Of a stretch of 19,712 nucleotides of DNA, positions 1-7,741 are shown in pieces (position 1 is the first letter of the stretch; each line of letters begins with the position of its first letter). The notes under the pieces are model-generated. The model ran no database searches, had not been told where the DNA came from, and worked only from the letters and a program-made list of their open reading frames with translations. The translations under genes were made by a program, and so were the position numbers. This DNA is from Promethearchaeota archaeon (lineage in GTDB: Archaea; Asgardarchaeota; Lokiarchaeia; Sigynarchaeales; SOKP01). The stretch is from contig WJIN01000290.1 of assembly GCA_014730295.1 (NCBI GenBank), forward strand, positions 1 through 19,712. The letters run 5' to 3'.

Positions 1-162
1 GGGTAAGGGAATAAAGGGATGCTTTCCTCGAAAAGCATGGAGATCTGACCCACAAATACCACAATACGCAATCTCCAATAGAATTTCATTTGATTTTGGT
101 TCTGGAATCTCCACTTCCTCTATGGAGACTTTATTTGGTTCAGGAATAACTAATCTTTTCAT
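1..162 (-). CDS. Zinc-containing alcohol dehydrogenase (MDR family), N-terminal part only
   Basis: The reverse strand is open from an ATG at 162 to the window edge, giving the first 54 residues of a medium-chain dehydrogenase/reductase. The start MKRLVIPEPNKV is followed by paired 'EVEIPEP' strands and the signature CGICGSDLH at residues 34-42, in which Cys37 is the expected catalytic-zinc ligand; RGKHPF follows at about 45-50. Family members are cytoplasmic NAD(P)-dependent oxidoreductases acting on alcohols, polyols, threonine or similar substrates. The substrate cannot be told because the Rossmann domain and structural-zinc loop lie outside the window. A weak purine stretch (GAAAG) precedes the ATG. 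The 207 bases before the gene are rich in small inverted repeats, so it probably has its own regulated promoter rather than depending on the ferredoxin genes upstream. The family is clear; the exact enzyme is not. Confidence 0.85.
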   Translation of the reverse strand, partial: MKRLVIPEPNKVSIEEVEIPEPKSNEILLEIAYCGICGSDLHAFRGKHPFIPLP

Positions 163-245
163 AATCTTTCATTTGAAATTTTATTTTTAGTAGTGATAAT
201 TTGAATATTAAATGTAACCTTTTTAACTATCAATTGGCTCAAAAA

Positions 246-348
246 TTAATCTTAGATTAAAATATAATAACTTTCACATTTAGCATAGCTAAAATCTATA
301 TCTTAGTAGTATAGATTTAACCTTAAGTAAGATTAAATCTAACTTAAG
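246..348. promoter_or_regulatory. Cluster of short inverted repeats before the dehydrogenase gene
   Basis: Three palindromic elements lie within about 100 bases. TTAATC-TTA-GATTAA (246-260) is perfect with a 3-base centre. AAATCTATA / TATAGATTT (292-300 and 310-318) is perfect with a 9-base spacer. The third spans 322-348, with 13-base arms starting CTTAAG and one mismatch. All share AATCT/AGATT half-sites. They lie between the end of the ferredoxin operon and the start of the dehydrogenase, both on the minus strand. The obvious reading is operator sites for a dimeric repressor or activator of the dehydrogenase; a termination or processing role for the ferredoxin transcript is the alternative. 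AT-rich DNA gives chance palindromes, which limits confidence. Confidence 0.4.
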
Positions 349-369
349 AAAGAAATAAAAAAATAAATT

Positions 370-630
370 CTACCATTTGACTGTTATAGCTTGTTCGGGA
401 CATGCATCGACACATTTTAGGCATCGATTGCAAAGGGAACCCCAAATAGGAGTGATACGCCAATCCTGGGGATCATACGGATTTTCTTGCTTGTCTTCGG
501 TTCCGATGGTCTCATGCATCAAAAATACCGCGGGATCACACGTTCGTAAACATTTAGCACAATCTCTTGGATCAACCTTTCCATTCTCCCCACAGAGAGA
601 ATAATCAATTTCGATTTTTGTTCTTCCCAT
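370..630 (-). CDS. Small 2[4Fe-4S]-type ferredoxin-like protein
   Basis: This is an 86-residue soluble protein with eight cysteines in two groups. The C-terminal group is a textbook [4Fe-4S] motif, C67-x2-C70-x2-C73-x3-C77-P. The N-terminal group is C13-x10-C24-x2-C27-x3-C31-D, with a long insertion after the first cysteine, and about 35 residues separate the groups, so it is a modified dicluster ferredoxin. It should carry electrons in the cytoplasm. The gene lies 15 bases downstream of the larger Fe-S protein on the same strand, so they are almost certainly co-transcribed and probably exchange electrons or form one complex. The stop is TAG. It could be a small subunit of an oxidoreductase rather than a free carrier. 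The partner enzyme is not evident. Confidence 0.85.
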   Translation of the reverse strand: MGRTKIEIDYSLCGENGKVDPRDCAKCLRTCDPAVFLMHETIGTEDKQENPYDPQDWRITPIWGSLCNRCLKCVDACPEQAITVKW

Positions 631-645
631 TTTTTTTCACCTCAA

Positions 646-1518
646 TTAATATTCTCCGTCAAATCCGGGGAATTCTTCTCTTGGAATTAAATTTAACGCA
701 TCATTATTACACACATGACGGCACACTCCACAGCCAAAACATTTATCATAATCAATAATAACTCTGTCCATGGAAGGAATGTAGCGAATCGCATTAAATT
801 GACACATCGCAACACACTGTTTACAGCCTTGGCATTTGTCTTGATCCAAATCAATAATATATTCCGCCTTGTAGAATGCTTTTAGGTCAAAATTGGTCCG
901 AAGAGTAAGACCTCCGCATTCAGGACTTTCGCACGAGCAAATAGCATTAATATACGGAACGGGCTGAAACCATACAGATGCGATATATCCTTTTTTATTA
1001 TTCTGTTCTAAAATTTCGATAGCTTCTTCTCTACTGATTGGGTTTGTTCGCTCTTTTGGCATAAACCGAGGCATTTTTTCCAGAACACCTGAAAGAGCAC
1101 CAAAATTGAGGCACACCGCTTCTTTTTCTCCTCGCTGCATCCACCTGCACATGCAATAATTACATAAGATTGGTTCAGCGGCCAATTCTGAAAGAATTGC
1201 TTTTCCATCCTCTAAAGGTATTGCTTGACCAAAATGACCATCAGCTCGTTGCGCATTTCTTCCCTCCTTTTCACTATGGATCATATTTTCAGCTTTCCAG
1301 CGAAGTAACCGCCCGATAATTGGCATTTGAAGCTTATATCCCAAATTTTTTGAGGAGAACCCCATGATTTTTCGAATGAACACCGTTTCAAAATTCATCC
1401 ACTGCTCTTCGAGATAATTCTTAAAATCCTCCTCATCTCCAAGCTGATCGGCTTGATAATTCTTCGCGTTCATATACCATTTCTTCCCAGCGCCGTGCTT
1501 TAAGCACCATTGACACAT
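646..1518 (-). CDS. Fe-S protein with unknown cysteine-rich N-terminal region and C-terminal dicluster ferredoxin domain
   Basis: This 290-residue protein carries a classical two-cluster ferredoxin domain at the C-terminus (C229-x2-C-x2-C-x3-C and C260-x2-C-x2-C-x3-C). The first 215 residues resemble no ferredoxin: the start MCQWCLKHGAGKKW has Cys2 and Cys5, C119-x2-C122-x-C124 with C136 forms a second group, and C194/C196/C201 a third. These extra cysteines could hold another metal site. No membrane segment or signal peptide is visible, so it should be a cytoplasmic electron-transfer protein. A good Shine-Dalgarno (AGGAGAT, 1528-1534) nine bases before the ATG supports this start. It forms an operon with the small ferredoxin downstream. 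I recognise the ferredoxin domain but cannot name the N-terminal domain or the reaction. Confidence 0.85.
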   Translation of the reverse strand: MCQWCLKHGAGKKWYMNAKNYQADQLGDEEDFKNYLEEQWMNFETVFIRKIMGFSSKNLGYKLQMPIIGRLLRWKAENMIHSEKEGRNAQRADGHFGQAIPLEDGKAILSELAAEPILCNYCMCRWMQRGEKEAVCLNFGALSGVLEKMPRFMPKERTNPISREEAIEILEQNNKKGYIASVWFQPVPYINAICSCESPECGGLTLRTNFDLKAFYKAEYIIDLDQDKCQGCKQCVAMCQFNAIRYIPSMDRVIIDYDKCFGCGVCRHVCNNDALNLIPREEFPGFDGEY

Positions 1519-1527
1519 AATCTCAAT

Positions 1528-1534
1528 ATCTCCT
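1528..1534 (-). promoter_or_regulatory. Shine-Dalgarno site for the large Fe-S protein gene
   Basis: AGGAGAT on the minus strand lies nine bases before the ATG at 1518. It is among the clearest ribosome-binding sites in the window, where many genes have none. It confirms the start that places Cys2 and Cys5 at the extreme N-terminus. Confidence 0.6.
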
Positions 1535-1611
1535 AATTTTTCTAAAAATAGTCTTATATGTATTAGTTTTTGTAGGGAAAGTATTTAAAATTTAAAGCTT
1601 TTTGAGATAAC

Positions 1612-1631
1612 TTCGAATATTAAATATCGAA
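1612..1631. promoter_or_regulatory. Imperfect palindrome upstream of the Fe-S operon
   Basis: TTCG-A-ATATT-A-AATAT-CGAA is symmetrical apart from one extra A in the left arm. It lies about 95 bases before the start of the large Fe-S gene, in the gap behind the end of the APS-kinase-like gene. It could be an operator or part of a promoter for the Fe-S operon. This is sequence symmetry only, and chance is possible in such AT-rich DNA. Confidence 0.25.
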
Positions 1632-1653
1632 AAGTATGAGTATTTTAGTGTTC

Positions 1654-2205
1654 TTATTGGAAACCATTTGTAAGTAATTTGTAGATCTTTTTTGCACATT
1701 CTTCTATGCTATGTTTATCCGTTCTAATAGTAAGCATTGGTTCACTAGGTTCTTCATATTCTGCTTGAATGCCGGGAACATTGTCAGCTTTTCCTTCAAG
1801 GGCTTTTTTATAGATATTTTGGGGTGCCCCTTTAGTATCTGCGCGTTTCATCTCTCTTTTCATAGCAACTTCCAAAGGGCATTTTAAATAAACCTCGTTA
1901 TAATTCGGAATTATCTCTTTTGCTAATGCTCGGTATTTTCGAAGATTGCCAGTAGCGTCCATGATTACATTTATGCCGTTCTCAACCAATAATTTTGCCA
2001 TATAAGAAAACGCATTGTAGACCAATTGCCTTTCTTTATCTGTGTATTTTGGCTCTGGAGTGATATAACTCCGCAGTTCATCTGTCTTAAGGATTTGGGT
2101 TTCTATGCCATTCTGACCTAATTGATGTTGTAATGCTTCAGCGATGACGGACTTGCCCGCTCCGGGGAGACCAGTCAACCAAACCGCAAAACCATTCTTT
2201 TTCAT
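1654..2205 (-). CDS. APS-kinase-like P-loop kinase
   Basis: This 183-residue protein has a Walker A motif GLPGAGKS (12-19) and a C-terminal VPGIQAEYEEPSEP (143-156) matching the GIDDPYEEPENP region of adenylylsulfate kinases. The middle follows the family fold but not its exact motifs: the usual DGD-N-R is TDELR (41-45), and the APS-contacting SPYRRDR region is DATGNLRKYR (83-92). APS kinases phosphorylate the 3' hydroxyl of adenylyl sulfate to make PAPS. With these changes and no sulfate adenylyltransferase or other sulfur gene nearby, another nucleotide or small-molecule substrate is possible. Six bases separate it from the upstream phosphotransferase-fold gene, so the two are one transcription unit. 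The superfamily is secure; the substrate is uncertain, so I give no gene symbol. Confidence 0.75.
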   Translation of the reverse strand: MKKNGFAVWLTGLPGAGKSVIAEALQHQLGQNGIETQILKTDELRSYITPEPKYTDKERQLVYNAFSYMAKLLVENGINVIMDATGNLRKYRALAKEIIPNYNEVYLKCPLEVAMKREMKRADTKGAPQNIYKKALEGKADNVPGIQAEYEEPSEPMLTIRTDKHSIEECAKKIYKLLTNGFQ

Positions 2206-2211
2206 TAAAAA

Positions 2212-3303
2212 TCACTTAAAATATCGTTTTAAACCCTCAATTGATATATTATCTACAGTGAAAATTTCGTGAATAAACTTGAAAATTTTCCTTCTTATAG
2301 AAGAATCCAAATCGGGATACCAAACGGGAGATGCGATTACTAACCCTCTCCAAGCAAAAAAAGGCGCAGCTAATGTCAAGATTTCATGATCTCCAGTCTT
2401 TTCTAAATAGGTTTTCCAAAATAAATCAAATAATTCAAAAAACTCATTCATGAGCTTTCCTTCTGTTTGCAATGAATAAAAAAGATAATTTATGCTCAGC
2501 GCGGTCATATCATCTGCAGCTTCGCCCCATTCCCCTCTACTTCGGTCAATCACAGAGAATTCAGCCTTTTCACGAAAAAGGATATTCCAGGGATGAAAAT
2601 CCCCGTGAACTTGACATAATCGTTCTTTTTTATTTTTTATTTTGTATCTCCAATCAATACATTTCTTTTCAATTGACTTTAATTCTTTTTGAGTGGTAAA
2701 ATCCAAATCATTGGGGTAGCTATCAGTTAATCCCATGATACACTCTCCGTGACCTAGCAATTCTCTAATTCTTCTCTTGTATAACGCATCTGTATCCTCT
2801 TTCGGGGTATGTATTATTGCTAAATATTCCGCCAAACTCTTTGCTCTTTCCTTGTCTAAAGGAGAGACTGATTCAATTTCTACAATCTTTTCCAAATCCT
2901 GAAAATAAAGCGTTCCATCGATCTTTTCTCTTACTAAAAATAGTTCTTTACAATCTCCCGCTGATTTGAACTCATCCTCAGTGGTAAATGATCCCACATC
3001 TATCGATTTTGCGTGTGCCGGTAATTTATTATAAGATGAATGGGCTAACAATAAAGATTTCGCCCTATCATAGAAGAACTGATGTCCAAACTCATTTTTA
3101 TTCATGGTTGACATTATATAACTTTTTTTCTCATTATTTACAATTAATTCTATGAGTAAATTTTTTCCATAGCCAAATTCTTTTAAATCCTCATCGGAAG
3201 CTTTACTTTTATCTATTGGACCAATATATTCAATAACGATTTTTGTATCTAAGAGTTCTTCTAAATAGGTTTGTATTTTTTCTCTAAAATCAGTTTCGGG
3301 CAT
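2212..3303 (-). CDS. Aminoglycoside/choline phosphotransferase-fold kinase
   Basis: This 363-residue cytoplasmic protein has the catalytic loop of the APH/choline-kinase superfamily, HGDFHPWN at 233-240 (Asp235 as the presumed catalytic base), followed by VIDRSRGEWGEAADD at about 251-265, where Asp253 occupies the metal-binding DxD/DFG-like position. Members transfer the ATP gamma-phosphate to a hydroxyl on a small molecule such as a sugar, choline, homoserine or aminoglycoside. The N-terminal 150 residues are the nucleotide-binding lobe and are poorly conserved. In an archaeon, antibiotic resistance is less likely than a metabolic kinase. It is the first gene of a pair with the APS-kinase-like gene six bases downstream, which suggests two phosphorylations in one pathway. 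The substrate is unknown. Confidence 0.8.
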   Translation of the reverse strand: MPETDFREKIQTYLEELLDTKIVIEYIGPIDKSKASDEDLKEFGYGKNLLIELIVNNEKKSYIMSTMNKNEFGHQFFYDRAKSLLLAHSSYNKLPAHAKSIDVGSFTTEDEFKSAGDCKELFLVREKIDGTLYFQDLEKIVEIESVSPLDKERAKSLAEYLAIIHTPKEDTDALYKRRIRELLGHGECIMGLTDSYPNDLDFTTQKELKSIEKKCIDWRYKIKNKKERLCQVHGDFHPWNILFREKAEFSVIDRSRGEWGEAADDMTALSINYLFYSLQTEGKLMNEFFELFDLFWKTYLEKTGDHEILTLAAPFFAWRGLVIASPVWYPDLDSSIRRKIFKFIHEIFTVDNISIEGLKRYFK

Positions 3304-3457
3304 TTGAATTCCTCTTATGTTAACTTCTCAAATTAGAAGGTTTTGATTAAATAGCATTTCAGAAAATTACAGAATTTTATTTAAGCGTTTTGTTTAAGAA
3401 TTATTAGATATATTCCCAATAACAAGATGGATTAAAGTAAATAAGTTATAAACTAAA

Positions 3458-3467
3458 TTTTTTTAAA
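3458..3467 (+). promoter_or_regulatory. Candidate TATA-like element for the MTH938-like gene
   Basis: A T-run followed by AAAA is centred about 30 bases before the ATG at 3493. That is the spacing expected if the transcript starts at or next to the start codon. No Shine-Dalgarno is visible, consistent with a leaderless archaeal mRNA. This is inferred from spacing alone. Confidence 0.3.
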
Positions 3468-3492
3468 ATTATACAAACTTTCAAAAATTGTC

Positions 3493-3837
3493 ATGAAGTC
3501 AAAGTTCATCGAAGATTATCAGTTCGGAAGAATTGAGATTAACAACAAAACTTATACTAATGATGTTATTCTTCTTGGAAAAGAAGTCTTACCTGAATGG
3601 TGGAGAGAAAGAGGGCATAGTCTAGCTAAGAAAGATTTGGAAAAGGTTATAGATTATAATCCAGATGTGCTTATCGTGGGCACCGGGAATTCTGGAAGGA
3701 TGACCGTTCCTAGAGATTTGCCAAAGAAATTAAATCTTAAAGTAAAATCATACCCTACAAAGACCGCAGTAAAGGAATATAATAAAAGACTTGAGAACGG
3801 GAAAAAAATAGCTGGTGCTTTTCATCTGACTTGCTAA
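3493..3837 (+). CDS. MTH938/AAMDC/NDUFAF3-like domain protein (DUF498 family)
   Basis: This is a 114-residue single-domain protein. It starts FIEDYQFGRIEINNKTYTND and continues with PEWWRERGH (about 35-43) and NPDVLIVGTGNSGRMTV (about 57-73), the characteristic core of the MTH938 family. The complete domain is about 115-120 residues, so this protein is full length. Relatives occur in archaea, in bacteria and in eukaryotes, where NDUFAF3 helps assemble respiratory complex I and AAMDC has other roles. The archaeal function is not established. It stands alone on the plus strand between minus-strand genes and converges on the gamma-glutamyltransferase gene. The ATG has no Shine-Dalgarno but a T-rich element at a leaderless-type distance. 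Family assignment is confident; no specific role can be given. Confidence 0.85.
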   Translation: MKSKFIEDYQFGRIEINNKTYTNDVILLGKEVLPEWWRERGHSLAKKDLEKVIDYNPDVLIVGTGNSGRMTVPRDLPKKLNLKVKSYPTKTAVKEYNKRLENGKKIAGAFHLTC

Positions 3838-3866
3838 TTTCAGTTTTTCTATTTCGCAAGAGTTTA

Positions 3867-5462
3867 TTAAAAAGCTACCGCTTGACCATCTTTCCTGGTT
3901 TCTGAAGCACCTATATAACCATTTTCTACCTTGAAAATGATTTGGGCCCCTCCAAAATTTAAATAATGGCCTTTGGAAATATGATGGCCTTTGTTGTTCA
4001 ATTTTTCTAATGTTTTCTTTACAAAGCCATTTTCCACACTTATATTCATTCCACTCATATATCTCCACCGTGGCGCATCAATAGCTGCTTGTGGATTTTC
4101 TCTGTAATCGAACATGCGAGTGATCATTTGCACATGTCCCTGAGGTTGCATAGCACCTCCCATTACCCCAAAACTCATTAAAGGTTTTCCATCTTTGGTA
4201 ACGAACGCTGGAATGATGGTATGATATGGCCGTTTATTTGGACCCACTTGATTCGGATGTCCTCTCTCCAAGGTAAAACAATTCCCTCTATTCTGAAGAC
4301 TTATTCCTGTATGTGGAATAACAATTCCAGAACCGAAGCCGAAATAATTTGATTGGATATAAGAGATCATCATTCCATTCTCATCCGCAGCGGTTAAGTA
4401 TACTGTATCTGATTTGCCGCTGGGGTGTCCTGGTCTAAAAGACTTCGCCTTTTCAGTATTAATTAAATTCGCTCGCTCTCTGAGATAATCTTCTCTCAAT
4501 AAATCTGTGGCAGGGAATTCTAAACGTTCAGGATCCGAAATATATCGGTGAGCATCCGCAAATCCCAATTTCATAGCCTCAATTTGAAAATGCAGAGACT
4601 TATGTGAATTTTTTTTATAGTTTTCTAATCCAAATTCTCTTAGAATTCCCAATGTAATTAAGGCTGTGAGACCTTGCCCATTTGGAGGTAATTCATGTAA
4701 TCGGATTCCGTTATACTCTATACTTAGCGGCTCTTGCCAAAGGACTTTATGATTCTTTAAATCATTGATAGAGATCTTTCCTCCAGTTTCTTTTGCATGT
4801 TCTACAATTTTTTCGGCTAATTCACCATTGTAAAAAGACGTACCTTTTGTCTGGGCAATTTTTTGTAGGGATTTGGCTTGATCAGGGGATTTAAAAATCT
4901 CACTCGGTTTTGGACTTTCTCCGTTTGGTAAGAATACTCTATGGAATTCTGGGAATCGCTTTTTTTTATATACCCTGCTCGCATTTTTCCATATATCTGC
5001 AATAATTGGAGGTACTAAGAATCCTTCTTTCGCATAATTTAAAGCGGGCTTAAATAACTGCTCGAATTGTAATTTTCCGAACTTTTTCCATAGTTCGACC
5101 CACGCGGACACTGCTCCTGGAATAGTCACAGTATCCCATCCTAAAAACGGCATTTTTTTGTATTGGGAAAAATATTCTTCAGTCCAATTTGATGGAGATT
5201 TCCCACTCGCATTAAGACCGTGTAGTTGCCTTCCATCCCAAACTATCGCAAACGCATCTGACCCAAGACCATTGTTGACGGGCTCTACAACAGTTAAAGT
5301 TATCGCGGTGCAAACTGCAGCATCTACCGCATTACCCCCTAATGATAACATTTTAAGACCGGCTTGAGCTGCTAAAGGATGGGAGGTAGAGACGATATTC
5401 TCTCCCAAAATTGGCATCCTTTTGGAGTAATATGGAAATTTCCATTTAAAATTAGAGTTCAT
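3867..5462 (-). CDS. Gamma-glutamyltransferase family protein (glutathione hydrolase-like)
   Basis: This is a 531-residue Ntn-hydrolase precursor. It opens with the family start (VSTSHPLAAQAGLKML at about 24-39, GGNAVDAAV at 42-50). The autocatalytic cleavage site and nucleophile fit Thr353 in KSDTVYLTAAD, followed by SNYFGFGSGI and the oxyanion/substrate loop VMGGAMQPQGHVQ (433-445). Family enzymes self-cleave at the Thr to give large and small subunits, then hydrolyse or transfer gamma-glutamyl groups. There is no signal peptide or N-terminal membrane anchor, so this one is probably cytoplasmic, like the YwrD-type bacterial proteins and unlike the periplasmic enzyme. With no glutathione genes nearby, the true substrate may be another gamma-glutamyl or cyclic amide compound. 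An AT-rich TATA-like stretch lies 50-70 bases upstream, suggesting its own promoter. Confidence 0.9.
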   Translation of the reverse strand: MNSNFKWKFPYYSKRMPILGENIVSTSHPLAAQAGLKMLSLGGNAVDAAVCTAITLTVVEPVNNGLGSDAFAIVWDGRQLHGLNASGKSPSNWTEEYFSQYKKMPFLGWDTVTIPGAVSAWVELWKKFGKLQFEQLFKPALNYAKEGFLVPPIIADIWKNASRVYKKKRFPEFHRVFLPNGESPKPSEIFKSPDQAKSLQKIAQTKGTSFYNGELAEKIVEHAKETGGKISINDLKNHKVLWQEPLSIEYNGIRLHELPPNGQGLTALITLGILREFGLENYKKNSHKSLHFQIEAMKLGFADAHRYISDPERLEFPATDLLREDYLRERANLINTEKAKSFRPGHPSGKSDTVYLTAADENGMMISYIQSNYFGFGSGIVIPHTGISLQNRGNCFTLERGHPNQVGPNKRPYHTIIPAFVTKDGKPLMSFGVMGGAMQPQGHVQMITRMFDYRENPQAAIDAPRWRYMSGMNISVENGFVKKTLEKLNNKGHHISKGHYLNFGGAQIIFKVENGYIGASETRKDGQAVAF

Positions 5463-5544
5463 TTTTAAATATAACAGGTTGATATTTGTATAAAATTAGA
5501 ATTGTTAAGATTAAAATATTATATATAGATAAATTATGGTCAAT

Positions 5545-6465
5545 TTAGGAAAGTTGCGTTCTTAATTCTTCTGACATACCAGTTCCAACATTTCCACTGG
5601 TTTTATCTTCTATTATAACCATTTGTTCAAATAACTCGGTATACCCATCTTCAAACTCCCTTGCGAATCTCATGAAGCTATTGTTGGATATTCGCTTGGC
5701 CAATACATTATATTTTTTGCTGTTTTCATCGATCAGTGTATATTCAGTAATTATAGGGCTATTAAACGCATCATTGCCGTATTTTGGGCTGACTTCCACT
5801 TCTTTGAGAGGAATTGTTTCATTTCCATTCCATATATATCCCGAAACTTCCACTCCATTTTTTCTATAATCTTTTCGAAACCCCGATGCCCAGTCTTTGA
5901 ATTGGAAATGACCCGCATACCACTTCTCAAATTCGTGCCAATCTCTATACCCCCAACTTTTATCGCGTTGTCCATACCCGTTTAATTCGATTTTTCTCCC
6001 ATTTTTTTGTGTCAAGGTTCCCGTAATTATTCCCGAAGATTCAAAATGTCGATGCCAAGAAGCCGAAGAATCTTTTCCGAAATAATAGATTGGATGTCGA
6101 TTTGAAAAGGTGAGTTCGAATGTATATTTCCGTGAATTATATTTAATTTTCCATTCTTCTAATGGTTTGATTATTTGATAACTCAGTTTCTTGTCTGAAA
6201 GCATTTCATCAATATGATTTTGGATGTATTCAGTTAGTTCTGGTTCACGATAATATACATCTCGCTTATTATCCCTGAAAAGAATAAAGACAAATTCTCT
6301 TTTATGTTCATTAGGGACAATTCCTAACGTTGTAAAACCCGATATTTTATTTTCCGAATCTATCCAATTAAAATAATACGATTCTCTCCATTTTTCCCTC
6401 TCATCTGGCTTATGAAGATAATCATCAGAGAGATTTTCATTCATTTCTTCCTTTTTTTCACTCAT
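5545..6465 (-). CDS. CrtC/AttH-like (DUF7064/7065-type) lipocalin-fold protein
   Basis: This is a 306-residue protein with no signal peptide or membrane segment. The recognisable part is GYGQRDKSWGYRDW at about 163-176, which matches the G-x-G-x-RDxSWGxRDW motif of proteins related to hydroxyneurosporene synthase/carotenoid 1,2-hydratase (CrtC, AttH) and the DUF7064/7065 group, which have two lipocalin-like beta barrels. The surrounding sequence (WHRHFESSG before it, HFQFKDWASGF after it) also fits. It may bind or modify a hydrophobic substrate such as an isoprenoid, but no carotenoid gene is nearby. The start codon lies two bases after the stop of the upstream 385-residue gene, and the GAGGAG at the end of that gene serves as its ribosome-binding site, so the two are translationally coupled. 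Family placement rests on one strong motif. Confidence 0.6.
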   Translation of the reverse strand: MSEKKEEMNENLSDDYLHKPDEREKWRESYYFNWIDSENKISGFTTLGIVPNEHKREFVFILFRDNKRDVYYREPELTEYIQNHIDEMLSDKKLSYQIIKPLEEWKIKYNSRKYTFELTFSNRHPIYYFGKDSSASWHRHFESSGIITGTLTQKNGRKIELNGYGQRDKSWGYRDWHEFEKWYAGHFQFKDWASGFRKDYRKNGVEVSGYIWNGNETIPLKEVEVSPKYGNDAFNSPIITEYTLIDENSKKYNVLAKRISNNSFMRFAREFEDGYTELFEQMVIIEDKTSGNVGTGMSEELRTQLS

Positions 6466-6467
6466 TT

Positions 6468-7625
6468 CTACTCCTCAGCCATTAGGTATAATGATGGTCC
6501 TTCTTTTTTTTTCTTTCGCGGTGTTCGAAAATGTCGTGTGATTCCAGCATCAAAATCCGTTTCCATAAATTCTGGAACATACTTACTCATTGTTCGTTCT
6601 GTAAGGTCCCAGTCAATTTGATCGGTTATTCCTACAAAGTTCGTATATCTCGCATATCCATAACAATAAGCATAGGCTCCCGCAATTAATTTTTGTTTAC
6701 GATCCCACTGGGAAAATTTTATATATAGCTCCTTTTGTGCGTTTTTCGCGTAATGATTATATCCATCTAACACATCCAAGTCCATGGGTATTACTTCATC
6801 CCCCTCTCTTCTCATTAACGCAACTCCAGTTATCCTCTCAGTAAATGTTTTTGGTTCTGTGTCCATCGTCGCAAAATTATCGAACTCGGCTTTTACATTT
6901 TTTAATCGAAACGCAAACGCAATATTGGAGTGAGGTGCTGTTGCTTTTGTTTCTGACCATGGAAAATGTGGATTACCTCCATCGTATAAATGCATGATCT
7001 CTCTAAAAACAAGAATCTCATCCTCATCAATTTGATAGGGTCCATGATCGCACAATTTCGCCCGAGCTTCACATTCATCCAAGAATGCGGTTACTTCGAT
7101 GTTTGCCATAGTTTTCTTTATCTTTTTAACCTCTTCAGTTTCAACCTCTTCAAGTTGATCGAGAGTCCAATCTATATCTTTTTGATCAATAGCGGGATAA
7201 TTTCCGTCTAAATCACTTACAAATAGTTCATTATCAGGATAATAGGAAGAAGCAAGCCGTTTCCAAAAATCAAGGACATAAAGGGTTTCCTCCCTTTTTT
7301 TTGAGCTCACTTTACTTGGATTTCCCCCCATTCGATGGATTTCTCCCATTCTTCCCTCCATATAATATAAAGGAATATAATTAATAGTTAAAGCATTTAG
7401 TTCAGATAGAATTTTTCTACTTGCTTTTCCCATTTTTTCGGGAGTAGTTTTTTCTGCGACCTTTTTTAATATATCATAAAGCATATCATATGCGTTATAA
7501 AAGGATACGCATATATAAGCAGTAACAGGGAATAATTGGGATTCCAACAATCCTCGTTTGTTAATTTGAGCATCCAATGTCTCAGAAATATGGGCGATTA
7601 ACTCGTTAGCTTCTTTTACATTCAT
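6468..7625 (-). CDS. Conserved-looking protein of unknown function, 385 residues
   Basis: I do not recognise this family. The protein looks soluble and mostly helical at the N-terminus (residues 1-110, including a long amphipathic stretch that ends near RKILSELNAL), with an acidic helical segment around 155-175 (DQLEEVETEEVKKIKK). The C-terminal half holds Trp- and Tyr-rich strings such as PHFPWSE and AYAYCYGYARY, then a basic tail RTPRKKKKEG at about 367-376. No signal peptide, metal motif or nucleotide-binding loop is apparent. It is the first gene of a coupled pair with the lipocalin-type protein (two bases apart), so both probably act on the same substrate or in one complex. It is divergent from the split dikinase genes, leaving about 115 bases for both promoters. 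Confidence 0.75.
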   Translation of the reverse strand: MNVKEANELIAHISETLDAQINKRGLLESQLFPVTAYICVSFYNAYDMLYDILKKVAEKTTPEKMGKASRKILSELNALTINYIPLYYMEGRMGEIHRMGGNPSKVSSKKREETLYVLDFWKRLASSYYPDNELFVSDLDGNYPAIDQKDIDWTLDQLEEVETEEVKKIKKTMANIEVTAFLDECEARAKLCDHGPYQIDEDEILVFREIMHLYDGGNPHFPWSETKATAPHSNIAFAFRLKNVKAEFDNFATMDTEPKTFTERITGVALMRREGDEVIPMDLDVLDGYNHYAKNAQKELYIKFSQWDRKQKLIAGAYAYCYGYARYTNFVGITDQIDWDLTERTMSKYVPEFMETDFDAGITRHFRTPRKKKKEGPSLYLMAEE

Positions 7626-7741
7626 AATGATAAAGTGAATAAATTTTAATGCTAATAAAATCTTACTAATGTTAATTGGTTGCTTAGGTTTTTTTAAACC
7701 ATATCATAAAATCACAAAAAAAATGGAATTTGGGGAATTTT

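Noticed and set aside
2212..3303. Antibiotic-resistance gene
   Set aside because: The phosphotransferase fold is shared by many metabolic kinases. Nothing in the sequence or context (paired kinase, archaeal host, no mobile element) points to resistance.
3748..4068. Open frame of 106 codons on the minus strand overlapping two genes
   Set aside because: It overlaps the end of the gamma-glutamyltransferase gene in another frame and the end of the MTH938-like gene on the other strand. Its composition (Trp, Cys, Arg) is not that of a real protein here.
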